This document shows, one piece after another, positions 55,631 through 64,000 of a stretch of 64,000 nucleotides of DNA. This DNA is from Sinorhizobium shofinae. Its GTDB lineage: Bacteria; Pseudomonadota; Alphaproteobacteria; Rhizobiales; Rhizobiaceae. The notes under the pieces were generated by a model. It had not been told where the DNA came from, did no database searches, and saw only the letters and a list, made by a program, of their open reading frames with translations. Location of the stretch: NCBI GenBank assembly GCA_001704765.1, contig MBFK01000030.1, positions 1 to 64,000 of the forward strand, in the 5' to 3' direction. Positions within the stretch are counted from its first letter, which is position 1; each line of letters starts with the position of its first letter. A program made the position numbers and the translations under genes.

Positions 55631-56255
55631 TCAGGCTGACCTGCGCTGCCTGTCCACGATACAGAGTTCCATCTGCTCTATCTCGCGGTCCGCGGCGCTT
55701 TCCGGCAGCCAGCCAATTCCTTTACCCGCGAGGATCAGGCGCTTGACGGCTTCAGACATCGAATTTTCGTAGGTCACCCGAAAACTAAGCCCAGTCTTTT
55801 GCAGGTCGAGCATGAGCTGAGTCTGCACTTTTCCGAGAAAACAGTCGAATGAATAAGCGACCAATATGTCCCTGTTTCTTGGCCAGGTTGCCGGGTCGAT
55901 GACCGGGTTTGCTCGTCGATCTGCCTTGCTGATGAGGTAGACGAGTCGACTCTTATGATTTTCGAGGCGAACTGTCCGGTCTGCAGGACTGGCGCACGGA
56001 GCTCGTGGGAATAGCACAAGGCGATGTCGCAGCGGCCGAGCGCCAGAGATTCGACACAGTCGTAGAAGTCGTCGCATGCATGCGGGTATGAACGGTGCGT
56101 TCTTCCACCGCCGTAAGAAGATCGGGAAAGATTAGCGATCGTGTGCAGGCGCTGAAGGTGACCGCCTCGATGCCGACACGTGCCTGTTGCCGGCATTCGT
56201 CGCGGACGCGGTAGGGCTTGCATGCTGCACAGCAGCGACGAATTGCGCTTGCCAT
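55631..56255 (-). pseudogene. LysR-family regulator remnant (truncated and frameshifted)
   Basis: Three minus-strand frames together make the effector half of a LysR regulator: RVRDECRQQARVGIEAVTFS (about 56120-56200), DDFYDCVESLALGRCDIALC with QTGQFASKII (about 55950-56080), and AYSFDCFLGKV to AVKRLILAGKGIGWLPESAA (about 55680-55860). At least two frameshifts separate them and the N-terminal winged helix is absent. It sits directly upstream of the polyol-type transporter operon. No intact LysR gene replaces it in the window. Confidence 0.75.
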
Positions 56256-56283
56256 GTTTAGTAGAATGGATATTACTAAACAT
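56254..56283. promoter_or_regulatory. Perfect inverted repeat upstream of the polyol-type operon
   Basis: ATGTTTAGTA (56254-56263) and TACTAAACAT (56274-56283) are perfect 10-bp arms separated by 10 bp, so equivalent bases lie two helical turns apart. The element stands 94 bp before the binding-protein start and ends where the LysR remnant begins. It is a strong operator candidate; the regulator is not identified. Confidence 0.6.
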
Positions 56284-56376
56284 ATTGCTCAACATGCGGG
56301 AGTGAGTTGGGCATGCGAGCAAGGGAGAATTTTTCCGAGGCCGGCAATCGGTCGGTTCTGTATCTGGGAGGAATAC

Positions 56377-57702
56377 ATGCGGAAGATGACAAAGGCCCTG
56401 ATGGGCATGTCGTCGGCGCTCGTGCTGTCGACGGCTATACCGGGAATGGCGAAAGCCGATGAATTGACTCTGTGCTGGGCCGCCTGGGACCCGGCGAATG
56501 CACTGGTCGAACTCTCGAAGGATTTCACCGCAGCGAGCGGCACCGCGATGAAGTTCGAGTTCGTCCCCTGGCCAAACTTCGCCGACCGTATTCTCAATGA
56601 GCTCAATTCCGGTGGCAAACTGTGCGACCTTCTGATTGGCGACAGCCAGTGGATCGGTGGCTCTGCCGAGAACGGCTATTACGTCAAGCTCAATGATTTC
56701 TTCGACAAAGAAGGAATCAAGATGAGCGACTTCGCCGAAGCGGCCGTCAACGCCTATTCCACTTGGCCCAAAGGCACGCCGAACTATTGGGCACTGCCGG
56801 CCATGGGCGACGCGAACGGCTGGTTCTACCGCAAGGATTGGTTCGCCAAGCCGGAGTTGCAGGCCGAATTCAAGCAGAAATACGGTCGCGATCTCGGCCC
56901 CCCGCAGACCTGGGATGAGTTGAAGCAGGTCGCAGAATTTTTCACCGGCCGCGAGATCGAGGGCCAAAAGGTCTATGGAGCTGCGATCTTCACGGAACGC
57001 GCCTCTGAAGGTATCACCATGGGCGCGACCTCGGCGCTTTATCCCTACGGCTTCAAGTACGAGCAGACGGCCGGTAAGTATGACATGGACGGCGCCGTCA
57101 ATTCGCCGGATGCCGTCGCGGGCCTCGAAGCCTACAAGGCGCTATACAAATGCTGCCAACCGCCCGGCTACACGGACAGCTACATGGGCGAGGGGCTTGA
57201 CGCCTTCAAATCCGGCCAGGTGGCGATGGCGATGAACTGGTTCGCCTTCTTCCCGGGCCTCTACAAGGACGAGAAGGTCGGCGGCGACAAGATCGGTTTC
57301 TTCGTCAATCCCAAGCAGAAGGTGGCCGCTTCGACACTCGGAGGGCAGGGGATCTCCGTCGTAGCAAATACCGACAACCTGGACGGCGCGCTCGCCTATA
57401 TCAAATGGTTTGCCCAGCCCGAAGTGCAGAAGAAGTGGTGGGCGCTCGGCGGCTACGCCGTGCACAATGCGGTCCTCACCGATCCGTCCTTCAAGGACAG
57501 CCAGCCCTTCGCGGCCGGCTTCCTCGTTGCGATGAACCAGGTGCAGGATTTCTGGCAGGAGCCGTCTTACGCCATCCTCTTGCAGGCGATGCAGAAGCGG
57601 CTGCATGACTATGTCGTGGCCGATCAGGGCACCGCCCAGGAAGCGCTCGACGCATTGGTCAAGGATTGGAAGGAAATCTTCGAGGACGAAGGCAAGCTCT
57701 AG
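56377..57702 (+). CDS. Polyol/carbohydrate-type ABC substrate-binding protein
   Basis: A 441-residue SBP_bac_1 protein. The signal peptide is MRKMTKALMGMSSALVLSTA with IPGMAKADE. The mature part contains LTLCWAAWDPANALVELSKD, CDLLIGDSQWIGGSAENGYY and KWFAQPEVQKKWWALGGYAV, as in glycerol/polyol-type receptors of rhizobia. GGGAGG lies 6 bases before ATG 56377; the frame from 56218 is rejected. A strong hairpin follows the stop, as is common after highly expressed binding proteins. Confidence 0.9.
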   Translation: MRKMTKALMGMSSALVLSTAIPGMAKADELTLCWAAWDPANALVELSKDFTAASGTAMKFEFVPWPNFADRILNELNSGGKLCDLLIGDSQWIGGSAENGYYVKLNDFFDKEGIKMSDFAEAAVNAYSTWPKGTPNYWALPAMGDANGWFYRKDWFAKPELQAEFKQKYGRDLGPPQTWDELKQVAEFFTGREIEGQKVYGAAIFTERASEGITMGATSALYPYGFKYEQTAGKYDMDGAVNSPDAVAGLEAYKALYKCCQPPGYTDSYMGEGLDAFKSGQVAMAMNWFAFFPGLYKDEKVGGDKIGFFVNPKQKVAASTLGGQGISVVANTDNLDGALAYIKWFAQPEVQKKWWALGGYAVHNAVLTDPSFKDSQPFAAGFLVAMNQVQDFWQEPSYAILLQAMQKRLHDYVVADQGTAQEALDALVKDWKEIFEDEGKL

Positions 57703-57714
57703 GCTCGTCTTTAA

Positions 57715-57742
57715 ACGGCCCGGCTTTGGCAGGCCGGGCCGT
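57715..57742 (+). other. Intercistronic stem-loop after the binding-protein gene
   Basis: ACGGCCCGGC (57715-57724) and GCCGGGCCGT (57733-57742) form a perfect 10-bp stem with an 8-base loop and no T-run. It would stabilise the binding-protein message or partly end transcription before the permease genes. Confidence 0.65.
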
Positions 57743-57775
57743 TGTCGCCGAAGCCCGATCCTTCCGTAAATTCAG

Positions 57776-58753
57776 GTGACGTCAGTGACCGATGCCCCTT
57801 CCACCATCGCCGAGCGATCCGCCGACATGCTTGCCCGCTCTACACCCGCGTCGATCGCGGTCAGGGTGCGCGGCCTTTCGGATCGTGTCATCGCCTGGCT
57901 ATTCATTACCCCGACAATCGCCTTGCTGCTGGCGATCAACATATTTCCGCTGATCTGGGCGGTCTATCTGTCATTCACGAATTTCCGTGCGAACCGCCCC
58001 AATGCCGAAATCGAAGGCGTCGGCTTGCGCAACTACCAGCGGGTGCTGAACGACGCCGACATCTGGATCGCCATGCAAACGACGGCGCATTTCGTCTTCT
58101 GGACGATCCTGTTGCAGACGGTCATCGGCTTCGCGCTCGCCTATCTCATCGACCGCAAGTTCCGCGGTCATGCCTTCTGGACGACGGTGATCCTCATCCC
58201 GATGATGCTGTCGCCAGCGGTCGTCGGCAATTTCTGGCGCTTCCTGTACCAGCCGCAGATCGGTCTCTTCAACTATATCGTCTCCTACTTCACGGGCATT
58301 CCGCCGTCATCCTTCGAGATGCTCGGCTCGGTGACACTCGCACCCTGGGCGATCATCATCGTCGATACCTGGATGTGGACGCCTTACGTCATGCTGATCT
58401 GCCTCGCCGGCCTCAGGTCCATTCCCGACTACATCTACGAGGCGGCTGAGGTCGACCGTGCCTCCGCCTGGCGGCAGTTCTGGTCGATCACCGTGCCGAT
58501 GGCTTTGCCTTTCATCATGCTGGCGGTGCTCTTCCGCGGCATCGAGAACTTCAAGATGTTCGACATGGTGATTCTCCTGACAGGCGGGGGGCCCGGCTCG
58601 ACCACCGAGGTCGCGTCGATCACGCTGAAGCGCGAAGCCTTCGAAAGCTGGCTCACCGGGCGGTCCTCAGCCTTTGCGATTATCCTGTTCGTCGCGGTGT
58701 TCGGCCTCGCCAACATCTACGTCAAAGCACTCAACAAGGTGAAACAGCGATGA
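57776..58753 (+). CDS. Polyol-type ABC transporter permease (MalF-like)
   Basis: A 325-residue permease with a cytoplasmic N-terminal tail of about 35 residues and six helices. The EAA loop is YIYEAAEVDRASAWRQFWSI, and ILLTGGGPGSTTEVASI follows. The start is GTG 57776 or GTG 57785; neither has a strong ribosome site (AGG at 57774 would suit the latter). The stop overlaps the next ATG. It forms the channel with the second permease. Confidence 0.88.
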   Translation: MTSVTDAPSTIAERSADMLARSTPASIAVRVRGLSDRVIAWLFITPTIALLLAINIFPLIWAVYLSFTNFRANRPNAEIEGVGLRNYQRVLNDADIWIAMQTTAHFVFWTILLQTVIGFALAYLIDRKFRGHAFWTTVILIPMMLSPAVVGNFWRFLYQPQIGLFNYIVSYFTGIPPSSFEMLGSVTLAPWAIIIVDTWMWTPYVMLICLAGLRSIPDYIYEAAEVDRASAWRQFWSITVPMALPFIMLAVLFRGIENFKMFDMVILLTGGGPGSTTEVASITLKREAFESWLTGRSSAFAIILFVAVFGLANIYVKALNKVKQR

Positions 58754-59706
58754 GTTCGGTCAACACCACCGCCCATTCCGTGGTCGAGCCGACGCCGACC
58801 GCCAAGCGCATTGCCGGCGCGATCGTCATCCTTTACGCGCTGGTGACGATGGTCCCGCTCGCCTGGATCTTTTTGACCAGCATAAAGTCTCCGCCGGACT
58901 CGATCAGCTATCCGCCGAAGATCGTCTTCACCCCGACGCTCGAGGGCTATTGCAACCTCTTCACAACGCGCACAAGGCAGACGCCGGACTATATCCAGTC
59001 CCTGCCACGGCCGACCGGCACCTGCGACGAGATCACCCGCGGCCGCAACATGGTGATCGCCGGCCGGTCGAATTACTGGCCGCGCTTCGGCAATTCGCTC
59101 CTGATCGCCTTCGGTTCGACCTTCCTCGCCGTCTCGCTCGGGACGCTTGCGGCCTATGGCTTCTCGCGGTTCCGCGTGCCGCTTGCCGACGATCTGCTGT
59201 TCTTCATCCTCTCGACCCGGATGATGCCGCCGATCGCGGTCGCGATCCCGATCTATCTCATGTATCGCCAGTTCGGCCTTTCCGACACGGCGCTTGGCAT
59301 GATCCTGCTCTACACCGCCGTCAACGTCTCGCTCGCCGTCTGGCTTCTCAAGGGCTTCATCGACGAGATCCCGCGTGAGTACGAGGAGGCGGCGATGATC
59401 GACGGCTATACCCGGCTTCAGGCCTTCCGGAAGGTGGTGCTGCCGCAGGCGACGACCGGCATTGCCGCAACCGCGATCTTCTGCCTGATCTTCGCCTGGA
59501 ACGAATATGCCTTCGCGGTGCTCTTGACCTCCGGCTCTGCGCAGACCGCGCCGCCGTTCATACCGACGATCATCGGGGAAGGCGGCCAGGACTGGCCGGC
59601 GGTAGCCGCGGGCACGACCATCTTCCTGGTGCCGATCCTCGTCTTCACCATCGTCCTGCGCAAGCAACTGCTGCGCGGCATCACCTTCGGAGCGGTGCGC
59701 AAATGA
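58750..59706 (+). CDS. Polyol-type ABC transporter permease (MalG-like)
   Basis: A 318-residue permease. Helix 1 (AGAIVILYALVTMVPLAWIF) is followed by an unusually long periplasmic loop (about residues 50-115), then STRMMPPIAVAIPIYLMYRQ, the EAA loop EYEEAAMIDGYTRLQAFRKV and RGITFGAVRK at the C-terminus. It overlaps both neighbours by four bases. The long first loop also occurs in rhizobial glycerol/polyol permeases. Confidence 0.88.
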   Translation: MSSVNTTAHSVVEPTPTAKRIAGAIVILYALVTMVPLAWIFLTSIKSPPDSISYPPKIVFTPTLEGYCNLFTTRTRQTPDYIQSLPRPTGTCDEITRGRNMVIAGRSNYWPRFGNSLLIAFGSTFLAVSLGTLAAYGFSRFRVPLADDLLFFILSTRMMPPIAVAIPIYLMYRQFGLSDTALGMILLYTAVNVSLAVWLLKGFIDEIPREYEEAAMIDGYTRLQAFRKVVLPQATTGIAATAIFCLIFAWNEYAFAVLLTSGSAQTAPPFIPTIIGEGGQDWPAVAAGTTIFLVPILVFTIVLRKQLLRGITFGAVRK

Positions 59707-59915
59707 CGAACCCGCAAGAATTGACCCGTGCATCGGGGCCAAAGCGTCCGTTCTTCCTCCGGCGTGGTCCCATGGAGAACATCGCGACAGTGCTGATCGC
59801 CAGCGGCTTCCTGATGCTGTTTCAACCGTTTCTGCTGACGCTCTATACCTATTCGCTCGCAATGCTGTTGGCTGGAACCGTCATGTTCATGGTCGTTTCG
59901 AAGTTTCCGGAGTAA
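59703..59915 (+). CDS. Small two-helix membrane protein (GlpU-like position)
   Basis: A 70-residue protein with a basic N-terminus (PKRPFFLRRGPMENIATVLI) and two hydrophobic helices (about 24-44 and 46-65). Its start overlaps the permease stop and its stop is 3 bp before the first ATPase, so it is translated as part of the importer. The Rhizobium leguminosarum glycerol operon glpSTPQUV has a small protein of unknown role, GlpU, in the same company of two permeases and two ATPases. It may be an accessory transporter subunit; function not known. Confidence 0.75.
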   Translation: MTNPQELTRASGPKRPFFLRRGPMENIATVLIASGFLMLFQPFLLTLYTYSLAMLLAGTVMFMVVSKFPE

Positions 59916-59918
59916 GCG

Positions 59919-61013
59919 ATGTCCGAGATAAAAATCGTAAATCTGCGCAAGCAGTTCGGCGATTTTGTCGCCGTCGAAGATTCAAGCTTCACCGTCAATG
60001 ACGGTCAATTCCTGGCGCTCCTCGGTCCGTCAGGCTGCGGCAAGACAACGACGCTCAGGATGATCGCCGGGCTTGAGCTCCCGACCAGCGGCAAGATCTA
60101 CCTTGACAGCGAGGACGTCACCTTCAACCGGGCGAGCGCCCGCGACATCGCCTTCGTCTTCCAGCTCTTCGCGCTCTACCCGCATATGAACGTGCGCAAG
60201 AACATCGGCTTTCCTCTCCTGTCGCAACGCGTGCCCGAGACGGAAATCCGCGCCCGCGTCGAGGAGACGGCAAAGCTGCTGAGGATCGACCATATCCTCG
60301 ACCGGTCGGTTTCGGGGCTCGCCGGCGGCGACCGCCAGCGCGTCGCGCTCGGCCGCGCCATTATCCGCCGGCCGAAATGCTTTCTGATGGATGAGCCGCT
60401 CGGCACGCTGGATGCGGAATTCCGCGAGGTGATGGTCCACGAGCTGCGAGAGCTGCACAATCGCATTCATGCGACTACGGTCTATGTCACCCACGACCAG
60501 CACGAAGCCATGGCCATGGCCGACAAGATTGCGGTGATGAACCACGGCGTGATCGAGCAGTTCGGGACGCCGCAGGAGATCTACAATCGCCCGGCCTCCA
60601 TGTATGTCGCGGACTTCATCGGCTCGCCGCCGATGAACTTCATGCGCTTCCATTCGGGGCTCGAAAGAGGCACGCGATCGGTCCTGCTCGACGGCATCGA
60701 GGTCCCGGTGCCGGAGGTGGCCGAGGATGTGCCGCCGGGCGAATTGGCGCTCGGCGTGCGTCCCGAACATATCCGCTTCAGCGACACATCACGTCTTAGG
60801 GGAGCCGTCTATGGCAGCGAGTATCTCGGCACGAACCAGATCGTCGCCGTGGAGACCGCCTCGGGCATCGTCAAGGCGCGCGTTTCGGCTGACCGCAGCT
60901 TCAGGCTCGGCGAGACGGTCGGGCTCGAATTCAACCCGGCGAAGCTCGCCGTCTTCGACTGTGCCTCGGGCCGGGCGATCGCGTCGACTTATGCGGAGGC
61001 CCGTCATGGCTGA
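59919..61013 (+). CDS. Polyol-type ABC transporter ATPase 1
   Basis: A 364-residue ATPase with Walker A GPSGCGKTT, Walker B CFLMDEPLGTLDA, switch YVTHDQHEAMAM and a TOBE-type C-terminus (LALGVRPEHIRFSD). The signature reads LAGGDRQRVALGRA in place of LSGGQ, with Ser changed to Ala and Gln to Asp, so this site may be weaker than that of the partner. A second ATPase overlaps its end by 8 bp, and the pair probably forms a heterodimer. Confidence 0.9.
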   Translation: MSEIKIVNLRKQFGDFVAVEDSSFTVNDGQFLALLGPSGCGKTTTLRMIAGLELPTSGKIYLDSEDVTFNRASARDIAFVFQLFALYPHMNVRKNIGFPLLSQRVPETEIRARVEETAKLLRIDHILDRSVSGLAGGDRQRVALGRAIIRRPKCFLMDEPLGTLDAEFREVMVHELRELHNRIHATTVYVTHDQHEAMAMADKIAVMNHGVIEQFGTPQEIYNRPASMYVADFIGSPPMNFMRFHSGLERGTRSVLLDGIEVPVPEVAEDVPPGELALGVRPEHIRFSDTSRLRGAVYGSEYLGTNQIVAVETASGIVKARVSADRSFRLGETVGLEFNPAKLAVFDCASGRAIASTYAEARHG

Positions 61014-62013
61014 GGTCGCTCTCCACGGTATCGGCAAGACCTTCGGCGACACGGTCGCCATCGACGATCTTTCGCTGACGGTCAGGGACGGTGAGTTCGT
61101 CGTCCTCCTCGGGCCGACGGGAGCCGGCAAGACGACGACGCTGCGGCTGATTGCCGGCCTCGAAAGACCGGATCGGGGGCGGGTGACAATCGCCGGGCGC
61201 GACGTCGGCGGGCAATCGCCGGCCGAGCGCGACGTCGCCTTCGTGTTCCAGCAATATTCGCTCTATCCGCATTTGAGCGTCTACGACAATCTCGCCTTTC
61301 CGCTGCGCTCTCCGGCCCGGCGGCTCGGAGCCGAGGAGATCGACCGTCGCGTGCGCGAGGTCGCTCACATGGTCCGCATCGACCACAAGCTGGAAAATCG
61401 TTCGACGCGGCTATCGGGTGGCGAGATGCAGCGGGTCGCAATCGGCCGCGCGCTCGTGCGCCGGCCGGCCATCTACCTGATGGACGAGCCGCTTTCGTCG
61501 CTCGACGCGAAGCTGCGTGCCGAGCTTCGGTTGGAACTGAAGCGGATCCAGAACGAGCTGAGCTCCACGCTGCTCTATGTCACCCATGACCAGGTCGAGG
61601 CGATGACGATGGCGGACCGCATCGGCATCCTGTCCGAAGGCCGCCTCGTGCAGATCGGCACGCCGCGGGAGATCTATGCCAACCCGGCCAACCTGCATGT
61701 CGCGGCGCGCCTCGGCCAACCGCATATCAACCTGCTTCCGGTCGATCTTCTGCCGGGCGCGGCGCCGCCTTCCGGTGCACGTACGATCGGCGCGCGCACC
61801 GAACACCTGGAGATCGCGACGGACGTTGCGGGCAATGCCGAGGTCGACTGGATCGAGCATCTCGGCGACCAGAACCACCTGCATATCCGCGTGAAGGGCT
61901 ACAAGATCGTGACGCTTGCCGACCCCTATCTTTCGGTCAAGCCGGGCGATCGGATCGACCTCAAGTTCAGGCACCCTCTTTATTTCGGAACGGATGGTGA
62001 GCGGCTGCGCTGA
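61006..62013 (+). CDS. Polyol-type ABC transporter ATPase 2
   Basis: A 335-residue ATPase with Walker A GPTGAGKTT, an intact signature LSGGEMQRVAIGRAL, Walker B IYLMDEPLSSLDA and switch YVTHDQVEAMTM. The C-terminal regulatory domain is shorter than in MalK. The ATG at 61006 lies inside the end of ATPase 1; the open frame from 60727 is rejected. Its intact signature contrasts with the altered one in ATPase 1, as in asymmetric ABC pairs. Confidence 0.9.
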   Translation: MAEVALHGIGKTFGDTVAIDDLSLTVRDGEFVVLLGPTGAGKTTTLRLIAGLERPDRGRVTIAGRDVGGQSPAERDVAFVFQQYSLYPHLSVYDNLAFPLRSPARRLGAEEIDRRVREVAHMVRIDHKLENRSTRLSGGEMQRVAIGRALVRRPAIYLMDEPLSSLDAKLRAELRLELKRIQNELSSTLLYVTHDQVEAMTMADRIGILSEGRLVQIGTPREIYANPANLHVAARLGQPHINLLPVDLLPGAAPPSGARTIGARTEHLEIATDVAGNAEVDWIEHLGDQNHLHIRVKGYKIVTLADPYLSVKPGDRIDLKFRHPLYFGTDGERLR

Positions 62014-62053
62014 TGGCGCCGCTCGGGTTCGCGAGGATTCGAGAAGCTATTGG

Positions 62054-63697
62054 ATGAAAACGATGAAGCACTTTTTCAACCGCAGGGAAAACATAGTCAC
62101 CGAGGCACTGGACGGCCTGTTGCAGACGGCGCCGGCCGGAAGTCTGGCGCGCCTCGCCACCTATCCCGACATCAAGGTCGTCCTGCGCGGCGACTGGGAC
62201 AAGGCGAAAGTTGCGATCATATCGGGCGGCGGCGCCGGCCATGAGCCGTCACATGCGGGCTTCGTCGGCCGCGGCATGCTGACCGCCGCGGTTTCGGGCG
62301 AGATCTTTGCCTCACCCAGCGTTGATGCGGTGCTGACCGCCATTCGTGCGGTCACCGGACCGAAGGGCTGTCTGCTGATCGTGAAGAATTACACCGGCGA
62401 CCGCCTGAACTTCGGACTTGCCGCCGAGCGGGCGCGGGTCGAAGGCTTTCGTGTCGAGATGGTGATCGTCGCGGACGATATCGCTCTGCCGGATATCGCC
62501 CAACCGCGCGGTGTCGCCGGCACGCTCTTCGTGCACAAGATCGCCGGTCATCTGGCTGAGCAGAGCGCCGATCTCGAGACTATTGCAGCTGCGGCGGGTT
62601 CGGCCGCGCGCGACATTGTCTCGCTCGGCGTGTCGCTCTCCTCCTGCTCCATTCCCGGCCAGGTCCATGCGGAGCGGCTTGGGGTAGACGAGGGGGAACT
62701 AGGCCTTGGCATCCACGGCGAGCCGGGCGCTGAACGGATCGCCTTGCAGGAAGCGCGCGCAATCGTCGCGACCATGTCAGAGCGGCTTTCCGCGGCGCTC
62801 GCCGGTGGCGGCGACTACGCTCTGCTTATCAACAATCTCGGGGCCGTGCCGCCGCTCGAGATGGGGCTGATCGCCCATACCGTGCTCGCATCTTCGCTCG
62901 CCGAGCGGGTGAAGCTGACAATCGGTCCGGCGCCGATGATGACGGCCCTCAACATGAACGGCTTCTCGCTTTCCTTGATCCGGCTCGGCTCCGAGCGTGA
63001 GGCGGCGTTGAAATCCCCCGTCGCGCCGCATGCCTGGACACCGGCGGTCGACCGGCACGACATCGTCATTATGCCCGCTGCCGCAGCGCCTGCCGAGCAA
63101 GCCCTGCCGGCAAGCCACGATCCGGCAGCCGATCGGTTGATCGCGGCGATCTGCGACCACCTACTTTCGCTGGAGGCGGAGCTCAACCAGCTCGACGCAA
63201 GGGCCGGCGACGGAGACACCGGTTCGACCGTGGCGACGGGCTCGCGCAGCGTCCTCGCTCAAATCGAACGGTTGCCGCTCAAGGATATCGGCGCGACTCT
63301 CTCTTCGATAGGAGGCATCCTCAGCATCAGCATGGGCGGTTCGAGCGGCGTGCTCCTGTCGATCTTCTTCATGGCCGCCGCCAAGGCCTACTCCGACACG
63401 AAGGACATGGCGAGCGCTCTATTGGCGGGTCTGGAGCGGATGACCTTCTATGGTGGCGCGGCGGTTGGCGACCGCACGATGGTCGATGCCTTGGACCCCG
63501 CATTGCGAGCCCTGAAGGCCGGCGGTCTTGCCGCGGCGGCATCTGCTGCACGCGCTGGCGCCGATGCGACCCGTGCAATGACGAAGGCGAAGGCCGGCCG
63601 TGCATCCTATGTGGGAGAACGGGATCTCGACGGCGTGCCGGACCCCGGCGCGATGGCTGTGGCCGCGGTGTTCGAGGTTGCAGCGGGGCTTCGTTAG
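62054..63697 (+). CDS. Fused dihydroxyacetone-type kinase (DhaK-DhaL)
   Basis: A 547-residue kinase. The DhaK domain (residues 1-330) has GGGAGHEPSHAGFVGRGM, IVKNYTGDRLNF and the substrate-binding His221 in GIHGEPG. The DhaL nucleotide domain (about 365-547) has DARAGDGDTGSTVATG, the magnesium-binding Asp cluster, and MGGSSGVLLSIFF. Fused ATP-dependent enzymes of this type phosphorylate dihydroxyacetone, and relatives act on erythrulose. Following a polyol importer, it suggests a path through a keto-triose or keto-tetrose. ATG 62054 is used; 62063 is equally possible. A further DhaL-like gene follows. Confidence 0.88.
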   Translation: MKTMKHFFNRRENIVTEALDGLLQTAPAGSLARLATYPDIKVVLRGDWDKAKVAIISGGGAGHEPSHAGFVGRGMLTAAVSGEIFASPSVDAVLTAIRAVTGPKGCLLIVKNYTGDRLNFGLAAERARVEGFRVEMVIVADDIALPDIAQPRGVAGTLFVHKIAGHLAEQSADLETIAAAAGSAARDIVSLGVSLSSCSIPGQVHAERLGVDEGELGLGIHGEPGAERIALQEARAIVATMSERLSAALAGGGDYALLINNLGAVPPLEMGLIAHTVLASSLAERVKLTIGPAPMMTALNMNGFSLSLIRLGSEREAALKSPVAPHAWTPAVDRHDIVIMPAAAAPAEQALPASHDPAADRLIAAICDHLLSLEAELNQLDARAGDGDTGSTVATGSRSVLAQIERLPLKDIGATLSSIGGILSISMGGSSGVLLSIFFMAAAKAYSDTKDMASALLAGLERMTFYGGAAVGDRTMVDALDPALRALKAGGLAAAASAARAGADATRAMTKAKAGRASYVGERDLDGVPDPGAMAVAAVFEVAAGLR

Positions 63698-63765
63698 GCA
63701 AGTGCTCTAACGATGCCGGCCGATCGCGAGTATGATCGAGCGAGGGTTGGAAAAAGGTGTTGGTC

Positions 63766-64000
63766 GTGCTGGCAAATGCAGCGCTCATAGGCGGGTTGAT
63801 CGATATCTGCCGCGAGGTGATTGCCGCCAATGCCGATCATCTGTCGGAACTCGACAGGGCCATCGGCGACGGAGACCACGGCACCAACATGCGTCGCGGC
63901 TTGGAGGCGGTCTACGCCGAGCGAAGCCGCCTCGCGTACCTTCCCCTGCCCAAGGCACTGGAGGAGATCGGCCTCACCCTCGTCATGAGCGTCGGCGGCG
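63766..64000 (+). CDS. dhaL: DhaL-type kinase subunit (partial, runs off the window)
   Basis: The first 78 codons of a stand-alone DhaL. GGLIDICREVIAANADHLSE and DRAIGDGDHGTNMRRGLEAV contain the metal-binding Asp set. Start is GTG 63766 with AGG 8 bases upstream; GTG 63757 is an alternative. A separate DhaL after a fused DhaK-DhaL implies either a second kinase (perhaps with a DhaK or PTS-type DhaM beyond the window) or a redundant subunit. The rest lies outside the window. Confidence 0.8.
   Translation, partial: MLANAALIGGLIDICREVIAANADHLSELDRAIGDGDHGTNMRRGLEAVYAERSRLAYLPLPKALEEIGLTLVMSVGG

Noticed and set aside
58717..59862. Minus-strand frame of 381 codons
   Set aside because: It runs opposite the polyol permease genes; charged, low-complexity product without a domain.
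1..64000. CRISPR arrays, rRNA genes, intact insertion sequences, phage genes
   Set aside because: None was seen: no regularly spaced direct repeats, no rRNA-like conserved blocks, only one decayed IS3 remnant and no phage structural or integrase genes.

Overview
The window is about 64 kb of high-GC DNA from an alphaproteobacterium of the order Rhizobiales, most likely Sinorhizobium/Ensifer or a close relative, and probably from a large plasmid or chromid. The reasons are the codon usage, the TGA-N9-TCA iron boxes of the rhizobial RirA type, and the density of ABC-transport and catabolic operons with almost no core genes. Only the first 88 bases (C-terminus of PntB) look like housekeeping sequence. 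No rRNA, complete tRNA or CRISPR array was seen.

Layout. (1) 502-5023: a zinc alcohol dehydrogenase divergent from a P450, a LigJ-type hydratase and a leaderless NMT1-like protein; the shared promoter carries repeated ATACY-N4-GGTAT operators. (2) 5753-9766: an aconitase-X (hydroxyproline-type dehydratase), a GntR regulator and a DapA-family lyase. (3) 10769-21631: a siderophore locus bounded by two RirA-type boxes. It encodes a serine-kinase-like ParB protein, a PLP decarboxylase, a frameshifted SbnA-like synthase, an opine dehydrogenase, one NIS synthetase, an MFS exporter, a periplasmic binding protein and a divergent TonB receptor. The enzyme set fits an opine-type carboxylate siderophore such as rhizobactin. 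(4) 21950-22550: a decayed IS3 transposase. (5) 22718-37446: two sulfur-scavenging operons. The first resembles the Bacillus ytmI/tcy/yxe systems for S-(2-succino)cysteine (two flavin monooxygenases, M20 deacylase, GNAT, fused permease-ATPase, two tandem binding proteins). The second is a flavin monooxygenase plus a sulfonate/taurine-type ABC importer with two permeases. Both end in paralogous small acidic proteins.

(6) 38310-46491: a tightly overlapping minus-strand operon with a stand-alone Rieske protein, an oxygenase catalytic subunit whose own Rieske domain has decayed, a GST-like protein, an 8-oxoguanine-deaminase-like amidohydrolase and a BmpA-type nucleoside/purine ABC importer. The split oxygenase plus GST recalls the NdmC/NdmD/NdmE methylxanthine N7-demethylase, so this is a candidate N-methylpurine catabolic operon. 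(7) 47208-55444: a LacI-controlled carbohydrate operon (isomerase/epimerase, MalFGK-like importer, GMC oxidoreductase). (8) 55631-56255: a LysR pseudogene. (9) 56254-64000: a polyol-type importer with two ATPases and a small membrane protein, followed by a fused dihydroxyacetone-type kinase and a second DhaL cut by the window end.

Two loci deserve most attention: the opine/NIS siderophore locus and the split-Rieske operon. All functional calls come from motif reading and gene context, without database searches.
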